Positions 54,516-63,814 of a stretch of 64,000 bases of DNA are shown piece after piece. Position numbers and translations under genes: made by a program. Each line of letters begins with the position of its first letter. Positions within the stretch are counted from its first letter, which is position 1. The stretch is from Burkholderia cepacia ATCC 25416 (lineage in GTDB: Bacteria; Pseudomonadota; Gammaproteobacteria; Burkholderiales; Burkholderiaceae): NCBI RefSeq assembly GCF_001411495.1, contig NZ_CP012983.1, positions 620,001-684,000 on the forward strand, read 5' to 3'. The notes under the pieces were generated by a model. The model was not told where the DNA came from. It made no database searches and saw only the letters and a program-made list of their open reading frames with translations.

Positions 54516-55715
54516 TCAAACGAAAACTTGCCAGGCCAGCGTGACCCAGACCACGGTCAGCGCGATGCCCAGCAACACGGATTGTCGGGACGCGTAGCGT
54601 TGCGGCAGATAGTGTAATGCGACGAGCGGTGCGCCCGAGCACACGAGCGCCGCCGCCATCTGCGATGACAGCACGCCGTGCGTCACCAGCAACAGCGGGG
54701 CGACGGCGGCGAACGGCAGCGCCAGCGCGGCAACGGTCAGACAGTCGGCCCGGCGCTTCGCGAAGGTCGACAGCGGCAACGATTGCATGAAGTGCGACGC
54801 ATGCAGGTGCGCCGCCTGCAAATCGCGATACGTCGTCGCCGCGATCAGCGCGATGACGGCCTGCGCGATCAGCGTCAGCGGAACGGCGCGCTGGTCGAAC
54901 CCCCAGAGCGCAAGCAGGAAGCATGTCGAAGCGGTGACCGCACCCATCATCAGGCAGTGCCCGGCGGTGCTCGCGGCGCGATCCCGCAGGATGCCGATCT
55001 GCAGCCTCGCGATGGGCGGCAGCCCGTTCCGGACACGGACGCGGATCGCATCCGCGATGCGACGCGAGAACGCCCCCGGCATTTCCGAACGGGTGGCCCG
55101 CGCAGGGGCCGTATGCGCAATCGTGAAAGCGGCGAGCAACAATGCCACGGTCAGCCACGCGGGACGTAACGCCCCCTCGGCGTGAAAGCCGCCGATCAGG
55201 AAGACATTCGCAACGATCAACGCGATTGCATTGCGCAGGTTGCGCGACAGCGCGGTCAATTGCCATCCGAGCGTGATCAGGAACAGGTCGAGAACGAACA
55301 GGTAGTTGATCGCCTTTTGCGGCAGGAAGGCGAGCGCGATGGCGGCGGCAAGCACGGGCAGCAGCAGCGGCGTACTCGCGACGATCACGACGATCGTGTC
55401 GATGGCGCGACGGCGGCCGCTGGAGACGGGCAAGGACGCGAGGAAGGTGACGAACGGCCCCCCGGTGATGGCACGACGCTGCGCCAGCACCCACAGGATG
55501 CCCACGGCTTCGAGCAGGTGCACCCACGCGAACCGCCATTCGATGCCATGCGACGGCGCCAGCGCCGCGAGTACCGGCGCACCCAGAATGCGCGTCTGCG
55601 AAAACACCGGCATCGCCGGCAGCAACAGCATGGCCAGCAGGAGCAGCGCCTGCCAATGCCTGCGCAGCAGGTTCGACGTCGCGAGCGCGTACCACCTCAG
55701 TCGGCAAGACAACAT
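54516..55715 (-). CDS. ABC transporter membrane subunit
   Basis: A 399-residue polytopic membrane protein with at least eight hydrophobic segments (for example ALLLLAMLLLPAMPVF, TIVVIVASTPLLLPVLAAAIALAF, ALIVANVFLIGGF, LTVAALALPFAAVAPLLLV). The central cytoplasmic part is rich in Arg. Partner of the ATPase gene just downstream. The start at 55715 has GGGAGC and GGAAGCG before the ATG. It does not match a well-known permease family by eye; ABC-2-type export is most likely from gene order. Confidence 0.78.
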   Translation of the reverse strand: MLSCRLRWYALATSNLLRRHWQALLLLAMLLLPAMPVFSQTRILGAPVLAALAPSHGIEWRFAWVHLLEAVGILWVLAQRRAITGGPFVTFLASLPVSSGRRRAIDTIVVIVASTPLLLPVLAAAIALAFLPQKAINYLFVLDLFLITLGWQLTALSRNLRNAIALIVANVFLIGGFHAEGALRPAWLTVALLLAAFTIAHTAPARATRSEMPGAFSRRIADAIRVRVRNGLPPIARLQIGILRDRAASTAGHCLMMGAVTASTCFLLALWGFDQRAVPLTLIAQAVIALIAATTYRDLQAAHLHASHFMQSLPLSTFAKRRADCLTVAALALPFAAVAPLLLVTHGVLSSQMAAALVCSGAPLVALHYLPQRYASRQSVLLGIALTVVWVTLAWQVFV

Positions 55716-56121
55716 CGCTTCCAGCTCCCTTTCACGGTGCAAACGAACCCGGCATCCTGCCACGGTGGTCGCCGCGGCACAACCATCCCCGCCTTTGGCG
55801 GCCGGGGCGGCACGCACGAGGTCACCGTGCCGCATGAGAAACCGATGCTGCGAATCGCCGCGTCGGCGGGCGGGTCACGGTGGCACGAGGTATCCGTCAG
55901 CGTAGCGGATTCACGCGCACGACGCCGACGCGGATCGTTCGGCAGATGCGGGACAGGTGCGCGGCAAGTCGCGACACGCGCGTCATACGGCTCGGGTATG
56001 CTGGACGAATGCCGGGCGGATGAGCAGGCAGCACCGCAACACGGCACGTCACACCACACGCGATCGCATCGCAACCACCGGCCGCACCGGGCCGATTTCA
56101 ACTCAGGAACAGGGATTCGAC
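55716..56121. other. Divergent intergenic region between ABC and TPR-like genes
   Basis: 406 bases without a supportable gene. It should contain the promoters of the leftward ABC operon and the rightward TPR-like gene. No clear consensus promoter or repeat was seen. Confidence 0.35.
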
Positions 56122-56559
56122 ATGGCGGAACTGGACAACGAGCTGTATGAGCGCATCGGCGCGCTGAGCGACGCGGGCGATGCGTTGATGGAAGACGGCG
56201 ACTACGAAGGCGCGCTGGAGAAATTCCGGGCAGGATTCGACCTGCTTCCCGAACCGAAGACCAACTGGGAGGCCGGAACGTGGTTGATGGCCGCGATCGG
56301 CGACGCGAATTTCCTTCAAGCGGACTACGCGGCCGGGTGCGAGAATCTCGGCCAGGCGATGCACTTCCCCAACGCGATCGGCAACCCGTTCCTGCACCTG
56401 CGGCTCGGCCAGTGCCAGTTCGAACTGGGCAATCTCGACCGCGCGGCCGACGAACTGATGCGCGCATACATGGCGGGCGGGCCGGAGCTGTTCGAGGACG
56501 AGGATGCCAGGTACTTGCGATTCCTTGCCACGCGTGCGGAAGGCATCGAGACGCCCTGA
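56122..56559 (+). CDS. TPR-like protein of unknown function
   Basis: A 145-residue acidic protein, all helical by appearance, with two to three tetratricopeptide-like helical hairpins: ALMEDGDYEGALEKFRAGFDLLP, then WLMAAIGDANFLQADYAAGCENLGQAM, and FLHLRLGQCQFELGNLDRAADELMRAYM. No signal peptide or membrane segment. Such proteins act as protein-interaction or co-chaperone modules; similar small TPR proteins are common in Burkholderia. Monocistronic in appearance. Function unknown. Confidence 0.82.
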   Translation: MAELDNELYERIGALSDAGDALMEDGDYEGALEKFRAGFDLLPEPKTNWEAGTWLMAAIGDANFLQADYAAGCENLGQAMHFPNAIGNPFLHLRLGQCQFELGNLDRAADELMRAYMAGGPELFEDEDARYLRFLATRAEGIETP

Positions 56560-56673
56560 CGCGCGCCGTGCGTGCCGGCTGGCGGCCGGAATCGCGAGCA
56601 GGCTTTGGCGGCCGCGCCGCGCCGCGATGCGATGCGATTTCTGGCGTTTTCTCCACGTGTGCACGACCTGCCC

Positions 56674-57123
56674 ATGAACCTGACCTTTCCCCTCGCCGCC
56701 CAATCCGATGCCGAAACGCTGGTCGCGATTCGCATCGCCGCGATGCGCGACAGCCTCGAGCGCATCGGCCGCTTCGATCCGCGGCGTGCGCGCGAACGCT
56801 TTCTCGCGTCGTTCGACCCGGCGCTATGCCGCTTCATCGAAGCCGATGGCGTGAACGCGGGTTTCTTCGTGGTTCGGCCGCAGGAAGACCACTGGTTGCT
56901 CGACCATCTGTACATCGTGCCCGCGCACCAGGGAAAGGGCATCGGCGCGGCCGTGCTGCAGCGGATCTTTGCCGAGGCCGACGCGCAGCGCGTGCCCGTG
57001 CGTGTCGGCGCACTGCGCGGCAGCGATTCGAACCGTTTCTATGCGCGGCACGGCTTCATGCAGGCCGACGAAGCGGAGTGGGACATCTACTACGTGCGCG
57101 AACCGGGTTCGGCGACGGCGTAG
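56674..57123 (+). CDS. GNAT-family N-acetyltransferase
   Basis: A 149-residue acetyltransferase. The acetyl-CoA motif is VPAHQGKGIGAAVLQRIFAEA, preceded by HWLLDHLYIVP and followed by SDSNRFYARHGFMQADEAEWD, the standard GNAT order. ATG 56674 is preferred because MNLTFPLAAQSDAETLVAIR opens the family fold; upstream in-frame ATG at 56632 would add 14 residues without any clear motif. The substrate is unknown. Confidence 0.88.
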   Translation: MNLTFPLAAQSDAETLVAIRIAAMRDSLERIGRFDPRRARERFLASFDPALCRFIEADGVNAGFFVVRPQEDHWLLDHLYIVPAHQGKGIGAAVLQRIFAEADAQRVPVRVGALRGSDSNRFYARHGFMQADEAEWDIYYVREPGSATA

Positions 57124-57260
57124 ATCGCACATGCCCGCGCGTCGTGACGACGCATGCGGGGTGTGATCCAGGTGAGCGCATCAGCGTTTTCCCGGATATC
57201 GAATGCGCGGCGCATGCCGATGATGCAGAGAGAATATAACTACATGATCCGAGGCCAATC

Positions 57261-58679
57261 ATGACGACATCTGCAACAAACGGACCGAATGCGGTATCGC
57301 CTGAAACGACCGGGGCGGCAGCGACATCCGACGACGCGGATGGCGTGCCGTCGATCCTGCTGGTTGACGACGAGCCGAGCGTGCTGTCGGCGCTCCGGCG
57401 CGTGTTCCGGCCCGCCGGCTACGAGATCCTGACCGCGGAAAGCGGCGAGGCCGCCCTCGAGGTGCTGGCGTCGACCGAAGTCGACCTGATCGTGTCCGAC
57501 ATGCGGATGCCCGGCATGAGCGGCGCGGAGTTCCTGGCCCGTGCCCGGGCGCTCTACCCGGACACGATGCGTATCCTGCTGACCGGTTATGCGGAGATCG
57601 CGTCGGTCATGCAGGCCGTCAACGAGGGCGGCGTCTATCGCTACCTGAACAAGCCGTGGGACGATCACGACCTGCTGCTGACCATCGAACAGGCGCTGGA
57701 GCAGCGCCGTTTGCGGCACGAGGCGGCGCGGCTCGCCGCGCTGACGGAAGCGCAGAACGAAGCGCTGCGCCGTTTCAACACGGAACTCGAAACGCAGGTT
57801 CGCGCGCGCACCGAGGAACTCGGGCAGACCGTGATGTTCCTCGAAGCCGCACAACGCGATCTGAAAAGCAGCTTCACCGCGATGGTCCAGGTGTGCGCGA
57901 GCATGATCGAGATGCGTTGCGGGTCGGCCAGCGGTCACGCGATGCGGGTCGGCGAGATTGCGCGACGGCTCGCGCTGGCCTCCGGGATGAGCGAGCTGCA
58001 TGCGCAGGACGTCTACTTCGCGGGGCTGCTGCATGGCATCGGCAAGCTGTCGCTGCCGGACGAATTGCTGCACAAGCCGCTCACGCGGATGACGGCGGAA
58101 GAGCACGGCCTGTTCCAGCAGCATCCGCTGCGCGCGCAGATGGTGCTGACGCCGGTCGCGCAATTGCACAAGGTCGCGTCGATCGTGCTGCACCAGTACG
58201 AGCGCTTCAACGGGCGCGGCACGCCGGACGGGCTGGCCGGCGACTCGATCCCGCCGGGCTCGCGGATCGTCGCGATCGCACGCGATTTCGAGGGGCTGCG
58301 CAATGGCGACATCGGTGCGCCGCATTCGGTCGAGCAGGCGCTCGACGCAATGCGTTCGCAGGCCGGCGTGCGTTACGACCCGCGCATCGTCGAAAACCTC
58401 GCCGAACTGATGCGGGACCCGGCGAGCCTCGGCATCGCGGCGTCCGTCGCGGAGATCAAGTCCGCGCAGCTGCGCGAGGGGATGCAGCTCGCCGACGATC
58501 TGCGCACGCATCGCGGCGTGCTGCTGATGACCAAGGGCAGCGTGATGTCCGCACACCAGATCGAGCTCGTGCGCCGCTTCGAGACACGCGAGGGGACGGC
58601 GTTCGACATCCTCGTGCTGGCCGGCCAGGCGGCGAAGCCGGCGCAGGGCGTGCCGAATGCTGGCGCGGCGCCTGCCTGA
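57261..58679 (+). CDS. Response regulator with degenerate HD-GYP domain
   Basis: A 472-residue two-domain protein. The receiver domain (about 30-150) is complete: VDDEP (35-39), phosphoacceptor Asp80 (LIVSDMRMPG), LLTGY, and KPW (131-133). A coiled-coil linker (about 150-200) leads to an HD-GYP-type domain in which the key residues have changed: the HD pair reads HG in LLHGIGKL (258-259), and GYP reads GTP in GRGTPDG. The family's c-di-GMP phosphodiesterase activity is therefore doubtful, and the domain may be a binding or interaction module. The histidine kinase gene follows after 78 bases and is the probable partner. Confidence 0.9.
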   Translation: MTTSATNGPNAVSPETTGAAATSDDADGVPSILLVDDEPSVLSALRRVFRPAGYEILTAESGEAALEVLASTEVDLIVSDMRMPGMSGAEFLARARALYPDTMRILLTGYAEIASVMQAVNEGGVYRYLNKPWDDHDLLLTIEQALEQRRLRHEAARLAALTEAQNEALRRFNTELETQVRARTEELGQTVMFLEAAQRDLKSSFTAMVQVCASMIEMRCGSASGHAMRVGEIARRLALASGMSELHAQDVYFAGLLHGIGKLSLPDELLHKPLTRMTAEEHGLFQQHPLRAQMVLTPVAQLHKVASIVLHQYERFNGRGTPDGLAGDSIPPGSRIVAIARDFEGLRNGDIGAPHSVEQALDAMRSQAGVRYDPRIVENLAELMRDPASLGIAASVAEIKSAQLREGMQLADDLRTHRGVLLMTKGSVMSAHQIELVRRFETREGTAFDILVLAGQAAKPAQGVPNAGAAPA

Positions 58680-58757
58680 GCCCGGACGCGCGGCCTGACG
58701 GCCGCGGTGCGCACGCGCGCCGCGGCAACGCACTCACCTCGATTCGGGCGCTCGATC

Positions 58758-60584
58758 ATGCACGGCACCTACAATCTTCCGCTCGTCCTGCTGTCGGTCG
58801 CGATCGCGACGCTGGCCTCCTATACGACACTCGACCTCGCCGCCTTCATTTCGCTGCTCGACAACCCGAAGCTCAGGCGCATGTGGCTGGGTGGCGGCGC
58901 GGCGGCGATGGGGACGGGCATCTGGTCGATGCATTTCGTCGGCATGCTCGCGTTTTCACTGCCGATTCCGCTCGGCTACGCGTTGCCGGATACGGGCGCG
59001 TCGCTGGCGATTGCCGTGCTCGTGTCGTACTTCGCGCTGTATGTCGTCACGCGCGCGCGGCTGGGCTGGCGGCGGCTGCTCGCGGGCGGCGTGCTGATGG
59101 GCGGCGGGATCGCCGGCATGCATTACGCGGGGATGGCCGCGATGCGCATGGCGCCCGGCATTCGCTACGATGCCGTGCTGTTCGCCGCGTCGATCGGCAT
59201 CGCGGTGATCGCGTCGACCGCCGCGCTGTGGATCGCGCAGGCGCTGCGCGCGCGGCAGGCGCGCCATGCGACCGCCCAGCGCGTCGGCGCGGCCGTCGTC
59301 ATGGGCGTCGCGATTACCGGCATGCACTACACGGCGATGGCGGCCGCGCATTTCGCGCCGGACGCGCGATGCGGGGCCGCGAACGGGGTCGACACGCCGT
59401 GGCTCGCGACGACCGTCGCGCTGTTTACGACCGGAACCCTGGTCGTCACGCTGTTGCTCAGCCGATTCGATGCGCGCACAACCTTCCTGCGCGGGATGAC
59501 CGATACGCTCGAGCGGCTCGTGCGCTTGCGCACCGTCGAACTGGAACGCGCGCTGCACCGCTACGAACAGACGACGGCGATGCTGCAACGTACCCGCGAG
59601 AACATGGCGACCGAGATCGACGAGCGCAAGGCCGCGCAGGCGCGGCTCGAACAGGAGAAGGAGGAGCAGCGGCGCCTGTTGCATGCGCTCGAGGAAACCC
59701 ACGTGCAGCTGCTGCAGTCGGAAAAGCTCGCGTCGATCGGTCAGCTCGCGGCCGGTGTCGCGCACGAGATCAACAATCCGATCGGGTTCGTCAGCGCGAA
59801 CCTCAATACGTTGAAGACGTGGGTGCGCAGCCTGCTCGACGTGATCGCCGCGCATGAAGCCGCGCTGCCGCAGCTCGACCCGGCCGCGCGCGATGCGCTG
59901 ACGGCACTGGGCCGCGCGGCGGACCTCGACTACGTGCGCGGCGAGATCGCGACGCTGATCGACGAGTCGATCGACGGCGCGCTGCGCGTGCGGCGCATCG
60001 TGCAGGACCTGCGCGATTTCTCGCGCCCGGCCAGCGACGAGTGGAGCGTGGTCGATCTTCGTGCAGGGCTGGAAAGCACGCTCAACGTCGTCCACAACGA
60101 ACTCAAGTACAAGGCCGAGATCGTGCGCGACTACGGCGACGTGCCGCAGGTCGAATGCCTGCCGTCGCAATTGAACCAGGTCTTCATGAACCTGCTGGTG
60201 AACGCGGCGCAAGCGATTCCCGAGCGCGGCGTGATCACGATCCGCACGTCGAGCGACGGCGAGCAGGTGTCGATTGCGATCAGCGACACCGGCACGGGCA
60301 TGACGCCCGATGTCGTCCGGCGGATCTTCGATCCGTTCTTCACGACGAAGCCGGTCGGGCAGGGCACGGGGCTCGGCTTGTCGGTGTCGCACGGGATCGT
60401 CGAGCGCCATCGCGGCACCATCGACGTGACGAGCGAACCCGGGCGCGGCACGACGTTCTGCGTTCGGCTGCCGATCCGGCGGGCCGGCGGAAACGCGAAC
60501 GAAAGCGTGAACGAAAGCGCGAACGAGACTGCGGCCGTGGCGGAGGTTAGCGCCGGTCCAGCAGCGTATCGCTCAGGACACTGA
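58758..60584 (+). CDS. MHYT-domain sensor histidine kinase
   Basis: A 608-residue membrane kinase. The N-terminus has the MHYT sensor with six to seven membrane helices and its repeated motif: SMHFVGML, GMHYAGMAAM and GMHYTAMAA, thought to sense gases through bound copper. Next are a coiled coil (about 270-325), the dimerisation box VAHEINNPIGFVS with His336, and the ATPase domain (NLLVNAAQAIPE, SDTGTGM, FFTTKPVGQGTGLGLSV). It follows the degenerate HD-GYP response regulator. The reading frame overlaps the 3' end of the convergent CobT-like gene by 38 bases; the last 30 residues (ANESVNESANE) are low complexity. Confidence 0.92.
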   Translation: MHGTYNLPLVLLSVAIATLASYTTLDLAAFISLLDNPKLRRMWLGGGAAAMGTGIWSMHFVGMLAFSLPIPLGYALPDTGASLAIAVLVSYFALYVVTRARLGWRRLLAGGVLMGGGIAGMHYAGMAAMRMAPGIRYDAVLFAASIGIAVIASTAALWIAQALRARQARHATAQRVGAAVVMGVAITGMHYTAMAAAHFAPDARCGAANGVDTPWLATTVALFTTGTLVVTLLLSRFDARTTFLRGMTDTLERLVRLRTVELERALHRYEQTTAMLQRTRENMATEIDERKAAQARLEQEKEEQRRLLHALEETHVQLLQSEKLASIGQLAAGVAHEINNPIGFVSANLNTLKTWVRSLLDVIAAHEAALPQLDPAARDALTALGRAADLDYVRGEIATLIDESIDGALRVRRIVQDLRDFSRPASDEWSVVDLRAGLESTLNVVHNELKYKAEIVRDYGDVPQVECLPSQLNQVFMNLLVNAAQAIPERGVITIRTSSDGEQVSIAISDTGTGMTPDVVRRIFDPFFTTKPVGQGTGLGLSVSHGIVERHRGTIDVTSEPGRGTTFCVRLPIRRAGGNANESVNESANETAAVAEVSAGPAAYRSGH

Positions 60585-62250
60585 ACGCCGCGCCCGGCAG
60601 CTCGTGCAGATGCTCCACCACGCTGCTGACCGGATAGAACGCTTCGACCGAATCGTCGAGAATCCCGACGCCGATCAGTTCGACGCGCCGCTCGCGCAGC
60701 GCATCGACGCGTGCGCGCAGGTCGGTGCGCAGGATCGCCGGGTTGCCGTCGCCGGTTGCCGGATAACCGTCCGACAGCACCATCAGGATCCGCCGCCGCG
60801 CACGCTGCGCCAGCAGCCGTTCGGCGGCCCAGCTCAACGCTTCGCCGTCGGGATTCTCGTGGCCGCATTCGATGCACGCGAGGCCGCTCGGGTTGTCGGA
60901 ATCGAAGCGCTTGTAGACGCGCAGGTCGAGCCGTTCGACGAAGCGGTTATAGCCGAACGTGTCGCGGCCGGCGTCGATCCAGCGCTGGTAGTGCGCGCGC
61001 ATCGCGGCGTCTTCGACGGAGCTGTAGCCGAGCGCTTCGCACGCGAAGCCGAGCTGCATCAGCGCATCGCACAGCGCCGCCGCGCACAGCCGGGCGAGCT
61101 CGATCTTCCTGCCGGCCATCGACCCGCTGCAATCGATCAGCAGGCTGACGGCCGCGTCGCGCCCGGGCGCGGCGCGCCGGACACGGAACGGCGTGCGGTA
61201 GCCGGGCGACGTGACGAGGCGGGCGAGCGCCATCCGGTCGAGTTCGCCGCGCTCCTGTTCGCGCTTCCAGCGCGTCTGTTCGTCCACTTTCAACGCGCGT
61301 TCGAGTCGCAGCTTGAGCGGCTCGGTCTGCGCGCGGGCCGCGCTTCGCAGGCGGTGCCAGCGCGCCGCGTCGCCCTTGCCGGTGAAGTCCGTCACCGTGT
61401 CGAATGCGGTGGTCAGCGGGACCGACAGCAGCGGCCGACGGTCCGCGGACAGGCGGATCGTGCCGGGTGCCGCATCGCCCGGCGTCGGTGATGCCGTGGA
61501 CGATTCCGTGTCGGCGATCGCGCCGGCGCCCGATTCGGCCGAAACCGGCGCACGTGCATCGTCCGGCGCGCCCGGTCCGTCCGAGTCGAATTCGGCGGCA
61601 ATGCTGTCGCTGTCGATCGTGCTGCCCGGATCGGCCGTGAACATCATGTTGTTCGCACCGGCCGAGGCCAGCGCGCGGACGCGCTCGACGATCCGGTGCG
61701 CGGCGCGGATGCTGTCGGCCGTCGAAGTCGCGGCGCGCGCTTCGTCGACGAGATCGTCCGACGCGGCGAGCGTCGCGTCGAGCGACGGGATGCGCTCGAT
61801 CGTGGCTGGCGGTTCGTCCCACAGCGTACGCTCGATGCGCCATACGAGCCTGTCGCGCCACGCCATCCGTGGCCAACGTCGAAGCGTATCGGCGGCCGAC
61901 GCCACCCGCATTTGCCGCAGGAGCGTCGTCGCGCCGGGATAGCGCGCAACGAGGCAGCCGGCCGCGCGCCGGTCGTCGATCGCCTGCGCAATCGCGCGCA
62001 CCGCGGGCGACGCCAGCGCGGCAACGTCATCGATCGCGCCGAAGCGGACCCGCGCCGCGTGGAGGTCGACGAGGCCGACGATCGCGTCGTCGTCGACGTC
62101 GCCCGCGAGCAGCGTGTCGGGCAGCACCAGCAGGTCGCGCTGCGCGAGCGGGCCGTGGCGCGCGAACCGTACCTCGATGCCGTGTCGTTGCGCGAGCGTG
62201 CGGGCCAGCCGGGTCAGGTGGAGCGCGCGCGCATCGTCGTCCCGGTCCAT
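60547..62250 (-). CDS. CobT-like VWA-domain protein
   Basis: A 567-residue protein with a C-terminal von Willebrand A domain whose MIDAS motif is DCSGSMAGRK, followed by MVLSDGYPATGDGNPAI and ELIGVGILDDSVEAFYP. The middle (about 200-260) is acidic and low complexity (EFDSDGPGAPDD), as in CobT, and the N-terminal part is CobT-like (LARTLAQRHGIEVRF). CobT and CobS form the chaperone of aerobic cobaltochelatase, but no cobN is present here. A general MoxR-VWA pair that remodels another metal enzyme is equally possible. Paired with the ATPase gene 4 bases upstream. Confidence 0.85.
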   Translation of the reverse strand: MDRDDDARALHLTRLARTLAQRHGIEVRFARHGPLAQRDLLVLPDTLLAGDVDDDAIVGLVDLHAARVRFGAIDDVAALASPAVRAIAQAIDDRRAAGCLVARYPGATTLLRQMRVASAADTLRRWPRMAWRDRLVWRIERTLWDEPPATIERIPSLDATLAASDDLVDEARAATSTADSIRAAHRIVERVRALASAGANNMMFTADPGSTIDSDSIAAEFDSDGPGAPDDARAPVSAESGAGAIADTESSTASPTPGDAAPGTIRLSADRRPLLSVPLTTAFDTVTDFTGKGDAARWHRLRSAARAQTEPLKLRLERALKVDEQTRWKREQERGELDRMALARLVTSPGYRTPFRVRRAAPGRDAAVSLLIDCSGSMAGRKIELARLCAAALCDALMQLGFACEALGYSSVEDAAMRAHYQRWIDAGRDTFGYNRFVERLDLRVYKRFDSDNPSGLACIECGHENPDGEALSWAAERLLAQRARRRILMVLSDGYPATGDGNPAILRTDLRARVDALRERRVELIGVGILDDSVEAFYPVSSVVEHLHELPGAAFSVLSDTLLDRR

Positions 62251-62254
62251 CGCG

Positions 62255-63457
62255 TCAGGCCCCGACGTCGATGTAGTGGCGAATGATGCTGCGGATCAGG
62301 TCGGCGTCTTCCGCGCCGACTTTCGCATAGATCGTCGGGCCGGCGGCCGCTTCGGGATCGCCGGTGCGCAGCATCAGGTCGGCCCAGTCGATCAGGCGCC
62401 GCGTCGAGAACGCGCTGGCCAGATCCTCGCGGACGAACGCGGCGCGGCAGTCCGCCGCGATCGCCGCGAGCGTGCCGGCCATCGCCTCGGTCATGGCCGC
62501 GCCGAACGTGCGCTGCAGCACGCGCGCCTCGTCGGACGGCGGCAGGTAGTCGAGGCGGTACACGCGCCAGCGGTCGAGAAACGCCTCGTTCATCACGTTG
62601 GCGCCCTGGTACAGGTGGCGGAACTGCCCCATCGCGCCCGCCGCGTTGGCGGTCGCGAACAGCCGGAACGACGGATGCGGGACGACGATCTCGTTGCCTT
62701 TCTCCTTCAGCAACAGGCGTCCCGCCGGTTCGAGCACGGCGGTGAGCACCGCGAGGATGGCCGGTTCCGCGAAGTCGATCTCGTCGACGATGAGCCACAG
62801 CCCTTCGCGCATCGCGGTCGGCAGCACGCCGTCGACCCAGCGGGTCTCGCCGCCCTTGACGGTCCAGAACCCGACGAAATCGCCGACCGTCGTCTGCCCG
62901 TTCATGTTCGAGCGCAGCACGCCGTGGCCGGCTAGCGCGGCGGCCTGCTCGATCAGGCTCGTCTTGCCGGTGCCGGTGTGGCCGATCAACAGGATGCGCC
63001 GGTTCTCGACGATGTCTTCCAGCACGTCCGTCGCGCGCGCGGTGAACAGGTAGGCGGGGTTCCGGGGCGGCACGAGCGGCCCGCCCGGGCCGCGCGGCAT
63101 CGGCACGCCGCCCACCTGCACGACGTGCGCCGCATCGCCGGTGGCCGCCGGCCGCGATGCGTGCGCGTGTCGGAGGTCCTGCATGAACCGGTCGCGATGC
63201 ACGGGGGCCGCATGGTCGCCCGTTTCGCGCCGGACGTAACCTTCCTGGATCCACTTGTGCAGCTTCGCATCGAGGTTGTCCGCGTCGACGACCGTATCGA
63301 CCGACGTGCTGCCGTCGGGACGATGATGCTGGATGCGGTACATGTGCGCGCGTTCGGAGCGGCTGACGATCCATTGCCCGGCGGACGGGTCCGCCAGTTG
63401 CCGATAGACGCCGAGTACCGACGGGGCGGAGGGAGTGGGGTCAACGGGTGCGTTCAT
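62255..63457 (-). CDS. CobS/MoxR-like AAA+ ATPase
   Basis: A 400-residue AAA+ ATPase: Walker A GHTGTGKT (159-166), Walker B LWLIVDEID (DEID 226-229), FRLFATANAAGAMGQF (sensor region), and DRWRVYRLDYLPP. The CobS-like pattern (NMNGQTTVGDFVGFWTVKGGE) is present. An N-terminal domain of about 130 residues (LADPSAGQWIVSRSERAHMY and DAKLHKWIQEGYV) is not part of the classic AAA core. The partner CobT-like gene starts 4 bases after its stop on the same strand, indicating co-expression. Its client is unknown. Confidence 0.87.
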   Translation of the reverse strand: MNAPVDPTPSAPSVLGVYRQLADPSAGQWIVSRSERAHMYRIQHHRPDGSTSVDTVVDADNLDAKLHKWIQEGYVRRETGDHAAPVHRDRFMQDLRHAHASRPAATGDAAHVVQVGGVPMPRGPGGPLVPPRNPAYLFTARATDVLEDIVENRRILLIGHTGTGKTSLIEQAAALAGHGVLRSNMNGQTTVGDFVGFWTVKGGETRWVDGVLPTAMREGLWLIVDEIDFAEPAILAVLTAVLEPAGRLLLKEKGNEIVVPHPSFRLFATANAAGAMGQFRHLYQGANVMNEAFLDRWRVYRLDYLPPSDEARVLQRTFGAAMTEAMAGTLAAIAADCRAAFVREDLASAFSTRRLIDWADLMLRTGDPEAAAGPTIYAKVGAEDADLIRSIIRHYIDVGA

Positions 63458-63814
63458 GGTGGCGAGCGAGAGTGGGCGGCCGGCGCTTCATGCCTTCGAT
63501 GCGTCGCGACGATTGTATATTTTTGCCGCGAAGGGCGACATGCGCGCGGGAATCGTTTCGTTTCCTTTCGTTTCGATGCGGCGCGGTGTGTAGCAGGCGG
63601 CGCGTCGGCCTGCCGTCATCACGTGATGGCCAGGTGTAATGCGCCGCAGCATGATCTTTCGGCACCCTCGCCACGGAATCGAACCGCTTTTACTGTGCCG
63701 ATCCGTCTGCAACGCCGCGACGTGTTGCAGTCCGTCGGCAACCTCCATGCGCGTCATCGTCGCTCGACACCTCGCCTGACACCGACCTCCGGTGCGTTCG
63801 ACAAATCCAACCCG
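63458..63814. other. Intergenic region upstream of the CobS-like gene
   Basis: 357 bases without a supportable gene. AT-richer around 63505-63580, where the promoter of the CobS-CobT pair is likely. No repeat or terminator recognised. Confidence 0.35.

Noticed and set aside
53881..55707. A single 608-codon ABC protein covering both ABC genes
   Set aside because: Only the last 207 residues are the ATPase. The upstream part is the permease gene read in the wrong frame, and a ribosome start fits at 54504.
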